This document shows, in pieces, positions 8,228-16,488 of a stretch of 38,107 nt of DNA (position 1 is its first letter; every line of letters begins with the position of its first letter). Both the position numbers and the translations under genes were made by a program. The notes below the pieces were generated by a model. The model was not told where the DNA came from. It worked only from the letters and a program-made list of their open reading frames with translations, and ran no database searches. The DNA is from Paracoccaceae bacterium (GTDB lineage: Bacteria; Pseudomonadota; Alphaproteobacteria; Rhodobacterales; Rhodobacteraceae): positions 1 to 38,107 of the forward strand of contig JAIOXV010000011.1 of NCBI GenBank assembly GCA_021741465.1. Direction: 5' to 3'.

Positions 8228-9613
8228 ATGCGCTATATCTCGACGCGGGGAACAGCCCCGGATCTGACCTTCGGCGAGGCGATGATGACGGGCCTTGCCC
8301 GTGACGGTGGGCTTTACGTGCCTGAATCCGTGCCGAGCATGACCAAGGACGAGATCGCCGAACTGGCCGGGCTGTCCTATGAAGAAATTGCCTTTCGGGT
8401 GATGAAGCCCTTCATCGGTGGCTTCTTTGCCGATGATGAATTCCAGCGCCTGATCGCGGCGGCCTACCAGGGGTTTGGCCATGCTGCCCGCGCGCCCTTG
8501 GTGCAACTTGGCGCCAACCACTTTCTGTTGGAACTGTTTCACGGCCCGACACTCGCGTTTAAAGACTTTGCCATGCAGTTGATCGGGCAAATGATGCAGG
8601 CCGCCTTGGCCAAGACCGGCGCGCGGATCACCATCGTTGGGGCGACAAGCGGCGATACCGGTTCGGCGGCGATGGAGGCCTTCAAAGGGCTGGCCAATGT
8701 CGATGTCTTTATCATGTATCCGCATGGCCGGGTGTCAGACGTCCAGCGCCGCCAAATGACGACCCCATCCGAGGCCAACGTGCATGCGCTGGCGGTGGAT
8801 GGCGATTTCGACGATTGCCAGGCCAATGTGAAGGCGATGTTCAATGATTTCGACTTCCGCGATGGCGTGCGCTTGGCCGGGGTCAACAGCATCAACTGGG
8901 CGCGGGTGCTGGCGCAGGTGGTTTACTATTTCTCCTCGGCCGTGTCGCTGGGCGCGCCGCACCGCGCGGTCAGCTTTACCGTGCCGACCGGCAATTTCGG
9001 CGATATTTTCGCGGGTTATATTGCCAAGAAGATGGGCCTGCCGATTGACCAGCTTGTGGTTGCCACCAACCAGAACGACATCTTGCACCGGGCGCTGGCC
9101 TTGGGCGACCATCACACCAACGGGGTCAAGCCTTCGATCAGCCCTTCGATGGACATTCAGGTGTCATCTAACTTTGAACGCGCGCTGTTTGATGCCTATG
9201 GCCGTGATGGCCGCGCCATTGCCAGCCTGATGGATGAGATGAAGACCGGCGGCTTTGCCATTTCCCAAGGGGCGTTGCAGATGCTGCAATCCACCTTTGT
9301 CTCGGGGCGTTGCAGCGAAGAAGACACCCTGACGACCATTACCGAAACGCTGGCGACGACGGGTGAATTGCTGTGCCCGCACTCTGCGGTTGGGGTGAAG
9401 GTGGCGCATGAATATCAGGGCCGGGCGCCGATGGTGACCCTTGCCACCGCCCATCCGGCGAAATTCCCCGACGCGGTGGAAAAGGCCAGCGGCATTCGCC
9501 CCGGCCTGCCGCCACGGATGGCAGACCTGTTTGACCGGCCCGAACGTGTTACACGGGTTGCAAATGACCTTCCCGCCATTCAGGCGCTGATCCGCGAAAG
9601 GCTTGCGCGTTGA
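8228..9613 (+). CDS. thrC: Threonine synthase
   Basis: 461 residues. Two adjacent ATGs occur (8225 and 8228); MRYISTRG from 8228 fits the family start, with AAGGGG about six bases upstream. It is a PLP enzyme of fold type II; the lysine forming the Schiff base is K112 in GPTLAFKDFAMQL. The glycine-rich phosphate loop is GATSGDTGSAA and the later VPTGNFGDIFAGY is conserved. It converts O-phosphohomoserine to threonine. The stop overlaps the start of the next gene (TTGA), so it is part of one transcript with the M16 peptidase, an order common in Rhodobacteraceae. Confidence 0.96.
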   Translation: MRYISTRGTAPDLTFGEAMMTGLARDGGLYVPESVPSMTKDEIAELAGLSYEEIAFRVMKPFIGGFFADDEFQRLIAAAYQGFGHAARAPLVQLGANHFLLELFHGPTLAFKDFAMQLIGQMMQAALAKTGARITIVGATSGDTGSAAMEAFKGLANVDVFIMYPHGRVSDVQRRQMTTPSEANVHALAVDGDFDDCQANVKAMFNDFDFRDGVRLAGVNSINWARVLAQVVYYFSSAVSLGAPHRAVSFTVPTGNFGDIFAGYIAKKMGLPIDQLVVATNQNDILHRALALGDHHTNGVKPSISPSMDIQVSSNFERALFDAYGRDGRAIASLMDEMKTGGFAISQGALQMLQSTFVSGRCSEEDTLTTITETLATTGELLCPHSAVGVKVAHEYQGRAPMVTLATAHPAKFPDAVEKASGIRPGLPPRMADLFDRPERVTRVANDLPAIQALIRERLAR

Positions 9614-10869
9614 CGACAAGGCTTACCACGCTTTCAAACGGTTTTCGCATCGTGACCGAGCACATGCCGGGGCTGCAATCGGCCAGCGCCGGGGTTTGGG
9701 TCATGGCCGGGGGGCGGCATGAAACTGCGCCGCAAAACGGCATCGCGCATTTTCTGGAACATATGGCCTTCAAGGGCACCAAGCGGCGCAGCGCCCTGCA
9801 GATCGCCGAGGAAATCGAGGATGTAGGCGGCTATATCAACGCTTATACCAGCCGCGAGATGACCGCCTATTATGCCCGGGTGTTGCAAAACGATGTGGCG
9901 CTGGCGCTGGATGTGATTGGCGATATCGTCTTGAACCCCGCCTTTGATCCCAAAGAGATCGAGGTTGAACGCCATGTGATCTTGCAAGAAATCGGTCAGG
10001 CTTTGGATACGCCCGACGATATCGTCTTTGACTGGTTGCAAGAGGTGTCCTACCCCGATCAGGCCTTTGGCCGCACGATCCTTGGGCCTGCTGAAAAGGT
10101 GGCCAAGTTTTCTCGTGCCGACCTGAAAAGCTTTGTCAAAGACAATTACGGCCCAGCGCAGATGATCCTTTCGGCTGCAGGCGGCGTCGACCATGACGCC
10201 ATCGTCAAGCAGGCCGAAGCCATCTTTGGTGGTCTTGCCGCCCGTCCGCAAGCCGCCTTCCAGCCCGCCAGCTTCAAGGGGACCGAGCGGCGCGAAGTGA
10301 AAGATCTGGAGCAGGTGCATTTCGCCATGGCCTTCGATGCGCCGGGCTATCGCCATCCGGATGTCTATACCGCGCAGGTCTATTCGATGGTGATGGGCGG
10401 GGGCATGTCGTCACGGTTGTTTCAGAAAATCCGCGAGGAGCGGGGCCTGTGCTATTCCATCTTTGCCCAGTCTGGCGCCTATGAAGACGCGGGCCAGATA
10501 ACGGTTTACGCCGGCACCAGTGCCGAAGAAATCAATGATCTGTGTCTGATTACCATTGATGAGATGAAACGCGCCGCCGAAGACATGACCGAGGCCGAAG
10601 TTGCCCGCGCCCGCGCCCAGATCAAGGCTGGAATGCTGATGGGTCTGGAAAGCCCGTCATCGCGCGCCGAGCGCATTGCGCGGCTTTTGGCCATTCATGG
10701 CCGGGTGCCCGAAGTGTCCGAGGCCGTGGCGCGCATCGATGCGGTCACCACCGCTGACGCCCGCCGCTATGCCGAAGGGCTTTGCGGGGTGGACAACGCG
10801 CTGGCGCTTTATGGTCCGGTTCATGCCGCGCCCTCGTTGGAGGCAATTCGGCACAGGCTGACGGCCTGA
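9610..10869 (+). CDS. M16-family zinc peptidase (mitochondrial processing peptidase-like)
   Basis: 419 residues, starting at TTG 9610 overlapping the thrC stop; GAAAGG at 9596-9601 supports this unusual start. The inverted zinc motif HFLEH is at 47-51 and the third ligand is E127 in HVILQEIGQ, so the catalytic site is intact. The glycine-rich segment VMGGGMSSRLFQKIREERGLCYS of the family follows in the second half. It resembles the beta subunit of mitochondrial processing peptidase and PqqL-like bacterial relatives. The physiological substrate is unknown. Coupled to thrC upstream and to a GNAT gene downstream (TGATG overlap). Confidence 0.93.
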   Translation: MTTRLTTLSNGFRIVTEHMPGLQSASAGVWVMAGGRHETAPQNGIAHFLEHMAFKGTKRRSALQIAEEIEDVGGYINAYTSREMTAYYARVLQNDVALALDVIGDIVLNPAFDPKEIEVERHVILQEIGQALDTPDDIVFDWLQEVSYPDQAFGRTILGPAEKVAKFSRADLKSFVKDNYGPAQMILSAAGGVDHDAIVKQAEAIFGGLAARPQAAFQPASFKGTERREVKDLEQVHFAMAFDAPGYRHPDVYTAQVYSMVMGGGMSSRLFQKIREERGLCYSIFAQSGAYEDAGQITVYAGTSAEEINDLCLITIDEMKRAAEDMTEAEVARARAQIKAGMLMGLESPSSRAERIARLLAIHGRVPEVSEAVARIDAVTTADARRYAEGLCGVDNALALYGPVHAAPSLEAIRHRLTA

Positions 10870-11447
10870 TGTTCCGCCGCCGCCCAAAAATCGAAACCGA
10901 GCGTATGACGCTGCGGTTGCCCGAGCATTCCGATTGGCGCGCTTGGGTCGCCTTGCGCGAAACCTCTGCCGCACATCTGACACCTTGGGAACCGGTCTGG
11001 GCGCATGACCATCTGTCACGCCGCGCCTTTACCAATCGGGTCTATTGGGCGCAACGGGCCGAAACGCAGGGCACGGCTTTCCCCCTGATGCTGGTGCGGC
11101 GTGCCGACAATCAGCTTTTGGGTGCGATCACGCTGGACAATATCCGCCGCGGTCCGGTTCAGGCAGGAACGCTTGGCTATTGGATCGGTGCGCCTTTTGC
11201 CCGCCGCGGCTATATGCGCGAAGCCATTCTTGCCTTGGTCCACCATGCTTTTGCACAAATGGATCTTTCGCGGATCGAGGCTGCCTGCCTGCCCGAAAAC
11301 GCCGCATCGCGCGGTGTTCTTGAAAAATGCGGCTTCAAGTATGAAGGTGTGGCGCAAAGCTATCTGCAAATAAATGGACGGTGGCGCAACCATGTGCTTT
11401 ACGCCAACCTAAGGAATGATCGGCGCGGGCGGACGGATGTAGGTTAA
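10869..11447 (+). CDS. GNAT N-acetyltransferase, RimJ/RimL type
   Basis: 192 residues from the ATG at 10869, whose A is the last base of the preceding stop (TGATG). The N-terminal IETERMTLRLPEHSDWRAWVALR is typical of RimJ/RimL-like enzymes. Motif A is GTLGYWIGAPFARRGYMREAI, and the C-terminal NAASRGVLEKCGFKYEGVA is also diagnostic. In related proteins the substrates are N-terminal residues of ribosomal proteins, but many relatives act on other amines, so the substrate is open. It is the last gene of the oxidase-thrC run; a perfect palindrome follows at the stop. Confidence 0.9.
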   Translation: MFRRRPKIETERMTLRLPEHSDWRAWVALRETSAAHLTPWEPVWAHDHLSRRAFTNRVYWAQRAETQGTAFPLMLVRRADNQLLGAITLDNIRRGPVQAGTLGYWIGAPFARRGYMREAILALVHHAFAQMDLSRIEAACLPENAASRGVLEKCGFKYEGVAQSYLQINGRWRNHVLYANLRNDRRGRTDVG

Positions 11448-11461
11448 GGGCGCGCGCCCTT
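11446..11461 (+). terminator. Perfect palindrome at the end of the GNAT gene
   Basis: AAGGGCGC-GCGCCCTT is a 16-base perfect palindrome that begins within the stop codon. There is no T-run after it. It may mark the end of the long oxidase-thrC transcript, though a Rho-dependent end is equally possible. Confidence 0.35.
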
Positions 11462-11508
11462 GGCGGATATGTCCGGTTTCAGTCCCGAACAGTGCCGACG
11501 GAACAACC

Positions 11509-12033
11509 ATGAAAAAGGTTTTGCTGCTGCGGGGCGTCAATGTCGCCGGAGCCAACCGGCTGCCGATGCCCGAATTTCGCACGCTTCTGGAAGAACTGGG
11601 CCTGACCCAGGTCGAAACCCACCTGCAAAGCGGAAACGCGGTGTTCGAAGACCCCGGCGTGAACGATCTTGAAGCCAAGATTGCTGCGGCCATGCGGATT
11701 CGCTTTGGCTTCGCCCCGGCGATGTTCTTTGTGACCGCAGCCGACCATGCCCAGATCGTCGCGGCCTGTCCTTACAAGGCAGAAGGTGCGGCTGACCCGA
11801 CATCGGTGCATGTGTGGTATCTGGCAGGGCCGGCCACGCCGGATCAGGCGCTTCTGAAAGGTCTGGCCCAGAAAGAACGCTTCACCCTGACCGATCGTGC
11901 GCTGTATCTGCATGCGCCCGATGGCATCGGCAAATCGCCCTTGGCCGATCGGTTGGAACGCGCGCTTGTCGTGCCGGTCACGGCACGCAACTGGCGCTCG
12001 GTTCAGGCGATTGCTGCGCTTTTGGCCGCATAA
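11509..12033 (+). CDS. DUF1697 protein
   Basis: 174 residues from the ATG at 11509. Family features are the start MKKVLLLRGVNVAGANRLPM, then LGLTQVETHLQSGNAVFE, and the C-terminal PVTARNWRSVQAIAAL. DUF1697 proteins are small, soluble and widespread; no biochemical role is established that I can name. Neighbours give no clear clue. The 61-base gap to the GNAT gene carries the palindrome at 11446-11461. The 127 bases after this gene, up to 12160, hold nothing I can identify except the ribosome binding site of the next gene. Confidence 0.85.
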   Translation: MKKVLLLRGVNVAGANRLPMPEFRTLLEELGLTQVETHLQSGNAVFEDPGVNDLEAKIAAAMRIRFGFAPAMFFVTAADHAQIVAACPYKAEGAADPTSVHVWYLAGPATPDQALLKGLAQKERFTLTDRALYLHAPDGIGKSPLADRLERALVVPVTARNWRSVQAIAALLAA

Positions 12034-12160
12034 GGCGGCAAAATCGGGGGGGCACCCCTGTAAGCAGGCCCGATATGGGCCCGCTTTGCGCCCTGCGCGC
12101 ATTTTTGCCAAGTGGGCGGCGAAATTTGCGGTACAGTTTCGGCATCTGACGGAGGTGTCG

Positions 12161-12967
12161 ATGCTGCGACTTTGGGTTTTGGTCTGGCTGGGCTTTGCGG
12201 GGGTGGCCTGTGCCGAGACGCGGATACAGTCGGCCTGCCAAGCCATGGCGGTGGGTGAAGCGCGGGTGATCCCGGCTGCCTTCGGTGCCCCCTTGGCCGA
12301 AGGCAATGTGCGGATCCGCTTTTTGGGCCATGCCTCTTTCGCGCTGGAAACCCCCGGCGGCACATTGGCGATAACCGATTATGCGGGCTTTATCGGCAAC
12401 CCCGAAGTGGTGCCCGACGTGGTCACCATGAACATCGCCCATGACACCCATTTCACCCCGACCCCAGATCCGCGCATTCCCTTGGTTCTGAAAGGCTGGG
12501 GTCCATTGGGCCTGCCTGCGCAGATTGACGAAGAGATTGGTGATTTGCGCATTCGCAATGTGACATCCGATCTGCGCGGCCCTTTTGGCGAAGGGGGGCG
12601 CAAGGATGGCAATTCGATCTTCCTGTTCGAAGTGGCGGGCCTGTGCATCGGCCATCTTGGCCATTTGCATCAGGTGCTTTCAGACCCGCAGCACGCGGCC
12701 ATTGGCCGGGTGGATGTGCTGATGGTGCCGGTGGACGGCGGCTATACCATGGATCCCGACAGCATGGCGGCCGTGGTGCGCCGCTTGCACGCCCGGTTGA
12801 TCCTGCCGATGCATTGGTTCAGTGCAAAGGGGCTAAGTGCTTTTCTTGCACGCATGCAGCCGGGTTTTGAGCTTGTGATCGGAACTGGCGCAGAGGTTGA
12901 GGTTTCGCTGCAAAGCCTTCCGCGCCGCCCGACCATTCTGGTGCTTGACCCATCCCCCCTTCCGTGA
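12161..12967 (+). CDS. Exported metallo-beta-lactamase-fold hydrolase-like protein
   Basis: 268 residues from the ATG at 12161, with GGAGG five bases upstream. A signal peptide (residues 1-19, cleavage near ACA-ET) is followed by an MBL fold similar to the UlaG/UPF0173 group: IRFLGHASFALETPGGTLAITDYAG, then CIGHLGHLHQ, LMVPVDGGYTMDP and LPMHWF. The usual first metal motif HxHxDH is not standard; the corresponding segment reads NIAHDTHFT, so one histidine and the aspartate appear replaced. It may bind metal differently. Function unknown. It precedes the FAD dehydrogenase by 52 bases and may be co-transcribed. Confidence 0.75.
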   Translation: MLRLWVLVWLGFAGVACAETRIQSACQAMAVGEARVIPAAFGAPLAEGNVRIRFLGHASFALETPGGTLAITDYAGFIGNPEVVPDVVTMNIAHDTHFTPTPDPRIPLVLKGWGPLGLPAQIDEEIGDLRIRNVTSDLRGPFGEGGRKDGNSIFLFEVAGLCIGHLGHLHQVLSDPQHAAIGRVDVLMVPVDGGYTMDPDSMAAVVRRLHARLILPMHWFSAKGLSAFLARMQPGFELVIGTGAEVEVSLQSLPRRPTILVLDPSPLP

Positions 12968-13019
12968 TGGCTTTCACCGGCGGGGCCAAGGCGCTAGGAA
13001 TGGGGCAGAGGAGCGCCCG

Positions 13020-14432
13020 ATGCTGAACCCTGCCGACCCCGAGTTTCTGACCCGACTTGCTGCGCGTCTTCCCGGCGGTGCCTTGCGGCCCGCCGAGCCG
13101 CGCGATCTGGAAGAACCGCGTGGGCGCTGGCAAGGCCGTGCAGGTGCCGTGGCACGGCCGCGCAGCCTGCAAGAGGTGGCCGAGGTGGTGCGCGCCTGCA
13201 ACGAGGCACGGGTTGGGATCGTGCCATTGGGCGGCGGTACCGGCCTTGTGGGCGGGCAGATCATGCCCGAAGGACCCGCCCCCTTGGTCGTGTCGCTGGA
13301 ACGGATGGCGGCGCTGCGTGCGGTCTGGCCTGCCGAGAACTGTCTGGTGGCCGAAGCAGGCATGGTGGTGCAGGCGGTGCAGGCTGCCGCTGCCGCCGAG
13401 GGGCGGCTGTTTCCGCTGTCGCTGGCCTCGGAAGGTACGGCGCGGTTGGGCGGTGTCTTGGCCACCAATGCAGGCGGGCTGAATGTGCTGCGCTATGGCA
13501 ATGCCCGCGATCTGTGCCTTGGGATCGAAGCGGTCTTGCCCGATGGGCAGGTGTTCAACGGCCTGAAACGTCTGCGCAAAGACAACACCGGCTATGACTT
13601 GCGGCATCTTCTGATTGGGGCCGAAGGCACGCTGGGGATCATCACCGCCGCCACCTTGCGGCTTTTTCCGGCACCCGCAACGGTGGCAACCGCGCTTTTG
13701 GCGGTGCCGGACCCGGCCGCCGCCTTGCGGCTTTTGTCGCGGGCCGAGGCGCGGGCAGCGGGCATGATTTCGGCCTTTGAACTCATTCACCGGCAGGGGC
13801 CCGAGTTCTTGGCCGAACATATGCCCGAAGTGGCCTTTCCCATGACGCCCATTCCCGAATGGATGGTGCTGGTGGAACTGGGCCTGCCCGCAGGTTTTGA
13901 AAACGCCGAAGCCCTGATGGCAGGTCTATTGGACGAGGCGATGGAGGTGGGCTTGGTCAGCGATGGGGTCGTGGCCCATTCTGGCGCGCAACGCAGCGCG
14001 CTTTGGCGCATTCGGGAAAGCATACCGCTGGCCAACCGCAAGGTGGGCGCGGTGTCGAGCCATGACATTTCTTTGCCCCTGTCGGAAATTCCGGCGTTCA
14101 TCCCGCGCGCGAATGCAGCCTTGGCGGCAATCGGGGCGTTTCGGGTGAATTGCTTTGGCCACCTTGGCGATGGTAACCTGCATTACAATGTCTTTCCTGC
14201 CCTTGGCCGCGACAAGGCCGACGACGCGCATTTGCGCGATGCGGTCAAGGCCAGGGTGCATGATCTGGTGCATGACATGGGCGGATCGGTTTCGGCCGAA
14301 CATGGGCTTGGCCGTTTGAAGGTGGGCGATCTTGAACGCTATGGCGATCCGGGCAAACTGGCCGCGATGCGGGCGATCAAGGCCGCACTTGATCCCAATG
14401 GCATCATGAACCCCGGTGCCGTGCTGCGCTGA
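13020..14432 (+). CDS. FAD-linked D-2-hydroxyacid dehydrogenase (D-2-hydroxyglutarate dehydrogenase-like)
   Basis: 470 residues from the ATG at 13020, preceded by AGAGGAG. The vanillyl-alcohol-oxidase type FAD domain shows PLGGGTGLVGG (69-79), ATNAGGLNVLRYGNARD (148-164) and the GAEGTLGIITAATLRLFP stretch (from about 200). The C-terminal substrate domain shows GHLGDGNLHYN (380-390) and SAEHGLG (425-431); H381, H388 and the E427-H428 pair match the metal ligands of D-2-hydroxyglutarate and D-lactate dehydrogenases. It oxidises a D-2-hydroxyacid and likely passes electrons to ETF or the quinone pool. GlcE/GlcF partners are absent, favouring a single-subunit enzyme over glycolate oxidase. Exact substrate is not determined. 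Confidence 0.88.
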   Translation: MLNPADPEFLTRLAARLPGGALRPAEPRDLEEPRGRWQGRAGAVARPRSLQEVAEVVRACNEARVGIVPLGGGTGLVGGQIMPEGPAPLVVSLERMAALRAVWPAENCLVAEAGMVVQAVQAAAAAEGRLFPLSLASEGTARLGGVLATNAGGLNVLRYGNARDLCLGIEAVLPDGQVFNGLKRLRKDNTGYDLRHLLIGAEGTLGIITAATLRLFPAPATVATALLAVPDPAAALRLLSRAEARAAGMISAFELIHRQGPEFLAEHMPEVAFPMTPIPEWMVLVELGLPAGFENAEALMAGLLDEAMEVGLVSDGVVAHSGAQRSALWRIRESIPLANRKVGAVSSHDISLPLSEIPAFIPRANAALAAIGAFRVNCFGHLGDGNLHYNVFPALGRDKADDAHLRDAVKARVHDLVHDMGGSVSAEHGLGRLKVGDLERYGDPGKLAAMRAIKAALDPNGIMNPGAVLR

Positions 14433-14438
14433 AAGGTA

Positions 14439-14467
14439 AGGCCCTGCCGACAATGCCGACAGGGCCT
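14439..14467. terminator. Inverted repeat between convergent genes
   Basis: Positions 14439-14446 pair with 14460-14467 (8 bp, loop of 13 bases). It starts 6 bases after the FAD dehydrogenase stop. There is no T-run on the plus strand. It could end transcripts from both sides. The remaining bases up to 14560 show nothing else. Confidence 0.35.
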
Positions 14468-14560
14468 ATGGGGTGTGGTTGGGTACGTGTTTGCAAGCAG
14501 CGCCCCATCAGGCAGAAACGCCCGATAACCGTGGTCTAGGCTGATTCTGTGAACATCGCG

Positions 14561-15073
14561 TTAACGCTGGCGCGAGATATGCGTCGCCAGCCAAGCCGCA
14601 ATCTGTTCGGCCTCCGGTTCCAGCCTTGTGGCAAGGTCTCCGCAAAAGGCCAGCAAGTCAGGCAGGTTCTGTCCATTCACCCCGATCAGCACCGGCAACT
14701 CCAATGCGGCCGCTTGCGCGATCAGCGGCACATAACCCCGGCCCTGCGCCTCTAGCTTGCCAAATTTGTTGACGATCAGCGCGTTGGCCCCGGCCATGCG
14801 GGCCTCTACCGCGACCACCGCCTCTTCCAAGGCGCCTCCATCAAGGCGGCAGCCGCGCGCGGCCTCGCCCCGGTCTTGGTTGATGCGAAACACCGGCCCG
14901 TTGGGCAGGACAGCCAGTTCCATATCGCACAGGCTGCGGCCCGCTCTCGGCACATCGCGTTGCACGGTGCCCGCAAGGTGTTCGCACAAGTGTGGGGGCA
15001 AACGCAGAACCGCCGCCGCAATCACGGCATCCGTCGCCCCGCGACCGGGCAGGCTTACATAGGCTATGGGCAT
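14561..15073 (-). CDS. DUF2478 protein
   Basis: 170 residues from the ATG at 15073. Family marks are AYVSLPGRGATDAVIAA at the N-terminus, the CDMELAVLPNGPVFRINQD segment (near 49), RGCRLDGGALE, and NKFGKLEAQGRG (near 102). DUF2478 proteins look like nucleotide-binding P-loop-type folds, and in some Rhodobacter genomes they lie beside molybdate transport or nitrogenase genes; none are here. Function unknown. It lies downstream of the P450 gene on the same strand with a 141-base gap that contains no convincing terminator, so a common transcript is possible. Confidence 0.8.
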   Translation of the reverse strand: MPIAYVSLPGRGATDAVIAAAVLRLPPHLCEHLAGTVQRDVPRAGRSLCDMELAVLPNGPVFRINQDRGEAARGCRLDGGALEEAVVAVEARMAGANALIVNKFGKLEAQGRGYVPLIAQAAALELPVLIGVNGQNLPDLLAFCGDLATRLEPEAEQIAAWLATHISRQR

Positions 15074-15214
15074 TCCCTGTCGGCTTTCCGGTGCAAATGA
15101 CAGCCCGCAGTTAGCCCGGCGCTTGGGCCAAGTGCAAGCCGTTGCCTGTGCCGCAGATTCGCAGGGCAGGGCACCGCGCGCGGCTTTGCCCGCAAAGGGG
15201 CAAGACGCACCAGG

Positions 15215-16387
15215 TCACAAAGCGATGCGGCAATGGGTGGGGGCACGAAATTCCCAGCCCCGAAATTCGGGGGGGTCGTCGGCGAATTCCAAATGAGGAA
15301 AGGCATCCAGCAAAACCCGCATCGCCACCTCGATCTGGGCCTTGGCAAACCACTTTCCCGCGCAGAAATGCGTGCCTTGGCCAAAGGCCATATGGGCCTT
15401 TTGCGGACGCAGGATGTTGAAACTTTCGCCATCCTCCCACCGCGTCTCGTCCCGGTTCGCCGAGGCGAACATGCACGAAACCGGCGTACCTTCGGGCACG
15501 GCAATGCCGTTGACAACGGTGTCGCGCAGGGCCGTGCGCATCATGGTGCCGATGGGGGCAATCCAGCGCAGGGCCTCGTCAATGGCCGGGCCCAACAGCC
15601 CCTCCAGATCGGATCTGAGGGCCGCGAACTGGTCGGGGTTTTGCATCAGCCCCACCAGAAGGTTTGCCGCCCCGTGCCCCGGTTCCTGCATCCCGCCCAA
15701 AAGCGTGATCTTGACCGAAGGCAAGATCATCTCGGCCGGCCGCACCTGGCCCGGTTCCATCCCCGAATGCAGCATATGGCTTAAAGGCGAATTGTCGGGG
15801 GTTTTGGTCAGCCGCTCCAACAGGGGCAGGGCCACTACCTCGATCTCGGCCACGACGTCGCGGCAGATGGCATCGCGCGCGGGGTCGCGTTCAAAGTTGA
15901 TCGCCCCTTGGGAAAGCCCGTGAAACCAGCGGCGCAGCGTTGGCGTATCCACCTCCATGAAGCCGAACGAGCGGGCAAGGGCCAGTGCTGAAATCGGTTC
16001 GAAATATTCGGTCAGCAGGTCATTCGACCCCGAGGCGCGGAATGCGGCCAGCTGCGTTTCGGCAATCGGGCGCACAAGGCTGTCGATATATTCGGCAACC
16101 CGGCGTGGCCGGTAATGCGGTTCGATCCCGCCGCGCAGGGCGGCATGGGTCGGGCCTTCGGATGTCAGCACATTCGGCCGTCCGAAGGCTGTGTTCACCG
16201 GCGCGTCATCAGATACAGCGGTGAAATCGGGGTGGCGTGCAATCAGTTCCACATCCGCCCAGCGGGTGGCAAACCAGCAGTTTGCGGCAGGCACTGGCGC
16301 GATCGGGTCTTCGCGTCTTAGCCGCGCGTAATGCGGGAAAGGATCGGTATCCAGATCTTCAATCGTGATCGTTTCCGAATATTTCAT
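15215..16387 (-). CDS. Cytochrome P450
   Basis: 390 residues from the ATG at 16387, which has an excellent Shine-Dalgarno (AAGGAGGTG) just upstream. The heme-thiolate loop is FGQGTHFCAG with C342 as ligand, and the K-helix ExxR is E271-ALR274. The I-helix motif, usually (A/G)Gx(D/E)T, reads GGMQEPGH at 231-238, so the oxygen-activating threonine position holds glutamate followed by proline. There is no membrane anchor, as in soluble bacterial P450s. No ferredoxin or reductase gene is close, so electrons must come from elsewhere unless peroxide is used. Substrate unknown. A strong dyad lies in its leader. Confidence 0.93.
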   Translation of the reverse strand: MKYSETITIEDLDTDPFPHYARLRREDPIAPVPAANCWFATRWADVELIARHPDFTAVSDDAPVNTAFGRPNVLTSEGPTHAALRGGIEPHYRPRRVAEYIDSLVRPIAETQLAAFRASGSNDLLTEYFEPISALALARSFGFMEVDTPTLRRWFHGLSQGAINFERDPARDAICRDVVAEIEVVALPLLERLTKTPDNSPLSHMLHSGMEPGQVRPAEMILPSVKITLLGGMQEPGHGAANLLVGLMQNPDQFAALRSDLEGLLGPAIDEALRWIAPIGTMMRTALRDTVVNGIAVPEGTPVSCMFASANRDETRWEDGESFNILRPQKAHMAFGQGTHFCAGKWFAKAQIEVAMRVLLDAFPHLEFADDPPEFRGWEFRAPTHCRIAL

Positions 16388-16403
16388 GCCGCACCTCCTT
16401 TTC

Positions 16404-16435
16404 TGCCAGTCCTTCACAAGTGAAGGATTCTGGCA
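16404..16435. promoter_or_regulatory. Dyad operator between P450 and capsule-like genes
   Basis: TCCTTCAC-AA-GTGAAGGA (16410-16427) is a perfect 8-bp inverted repeat with a two-base centre. It is extended by TGCCAG (16404-16409) and CTGGCA (16430-16435), with two extra bases on one side. It is about 17 bases upstream of the P450 start codon and next to its Shine-Dalgarno. Such symmetry suits a dimeric repressor (TetR, MarR or MerR type). The regulator gene is not in the window. Confidence 0.55.
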
Positions 16436-16454
16436 AGGGCAAAGCAAGGGGGGA

Positions 16455-16482
16455 TTGCGCCTTGCGCGGGGCTGATTACCAT
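16455..16482 (+). promoter_or_regulatory. Candidate promoter of a leaderless transcript (capsule-like gene)
   Basis: TTGCGC (16455-16460), a 16-base spacer and TACCAT (16477-16482) are followed by six bases and the ATG at 16489. No Shine-Dalgarno precedes this ATG. The spacing predicts transcription starting at or next to the start codon. Confidence 0.35.
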
Positions 16483-16488
16483 GGGCCC

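Noticed and set aside
14445-14461. Direct repeat TGCCGACA twice, one base apart
   Set aside because: Too short and single, inside the loop of a hairpin between converging genes; likely chance.
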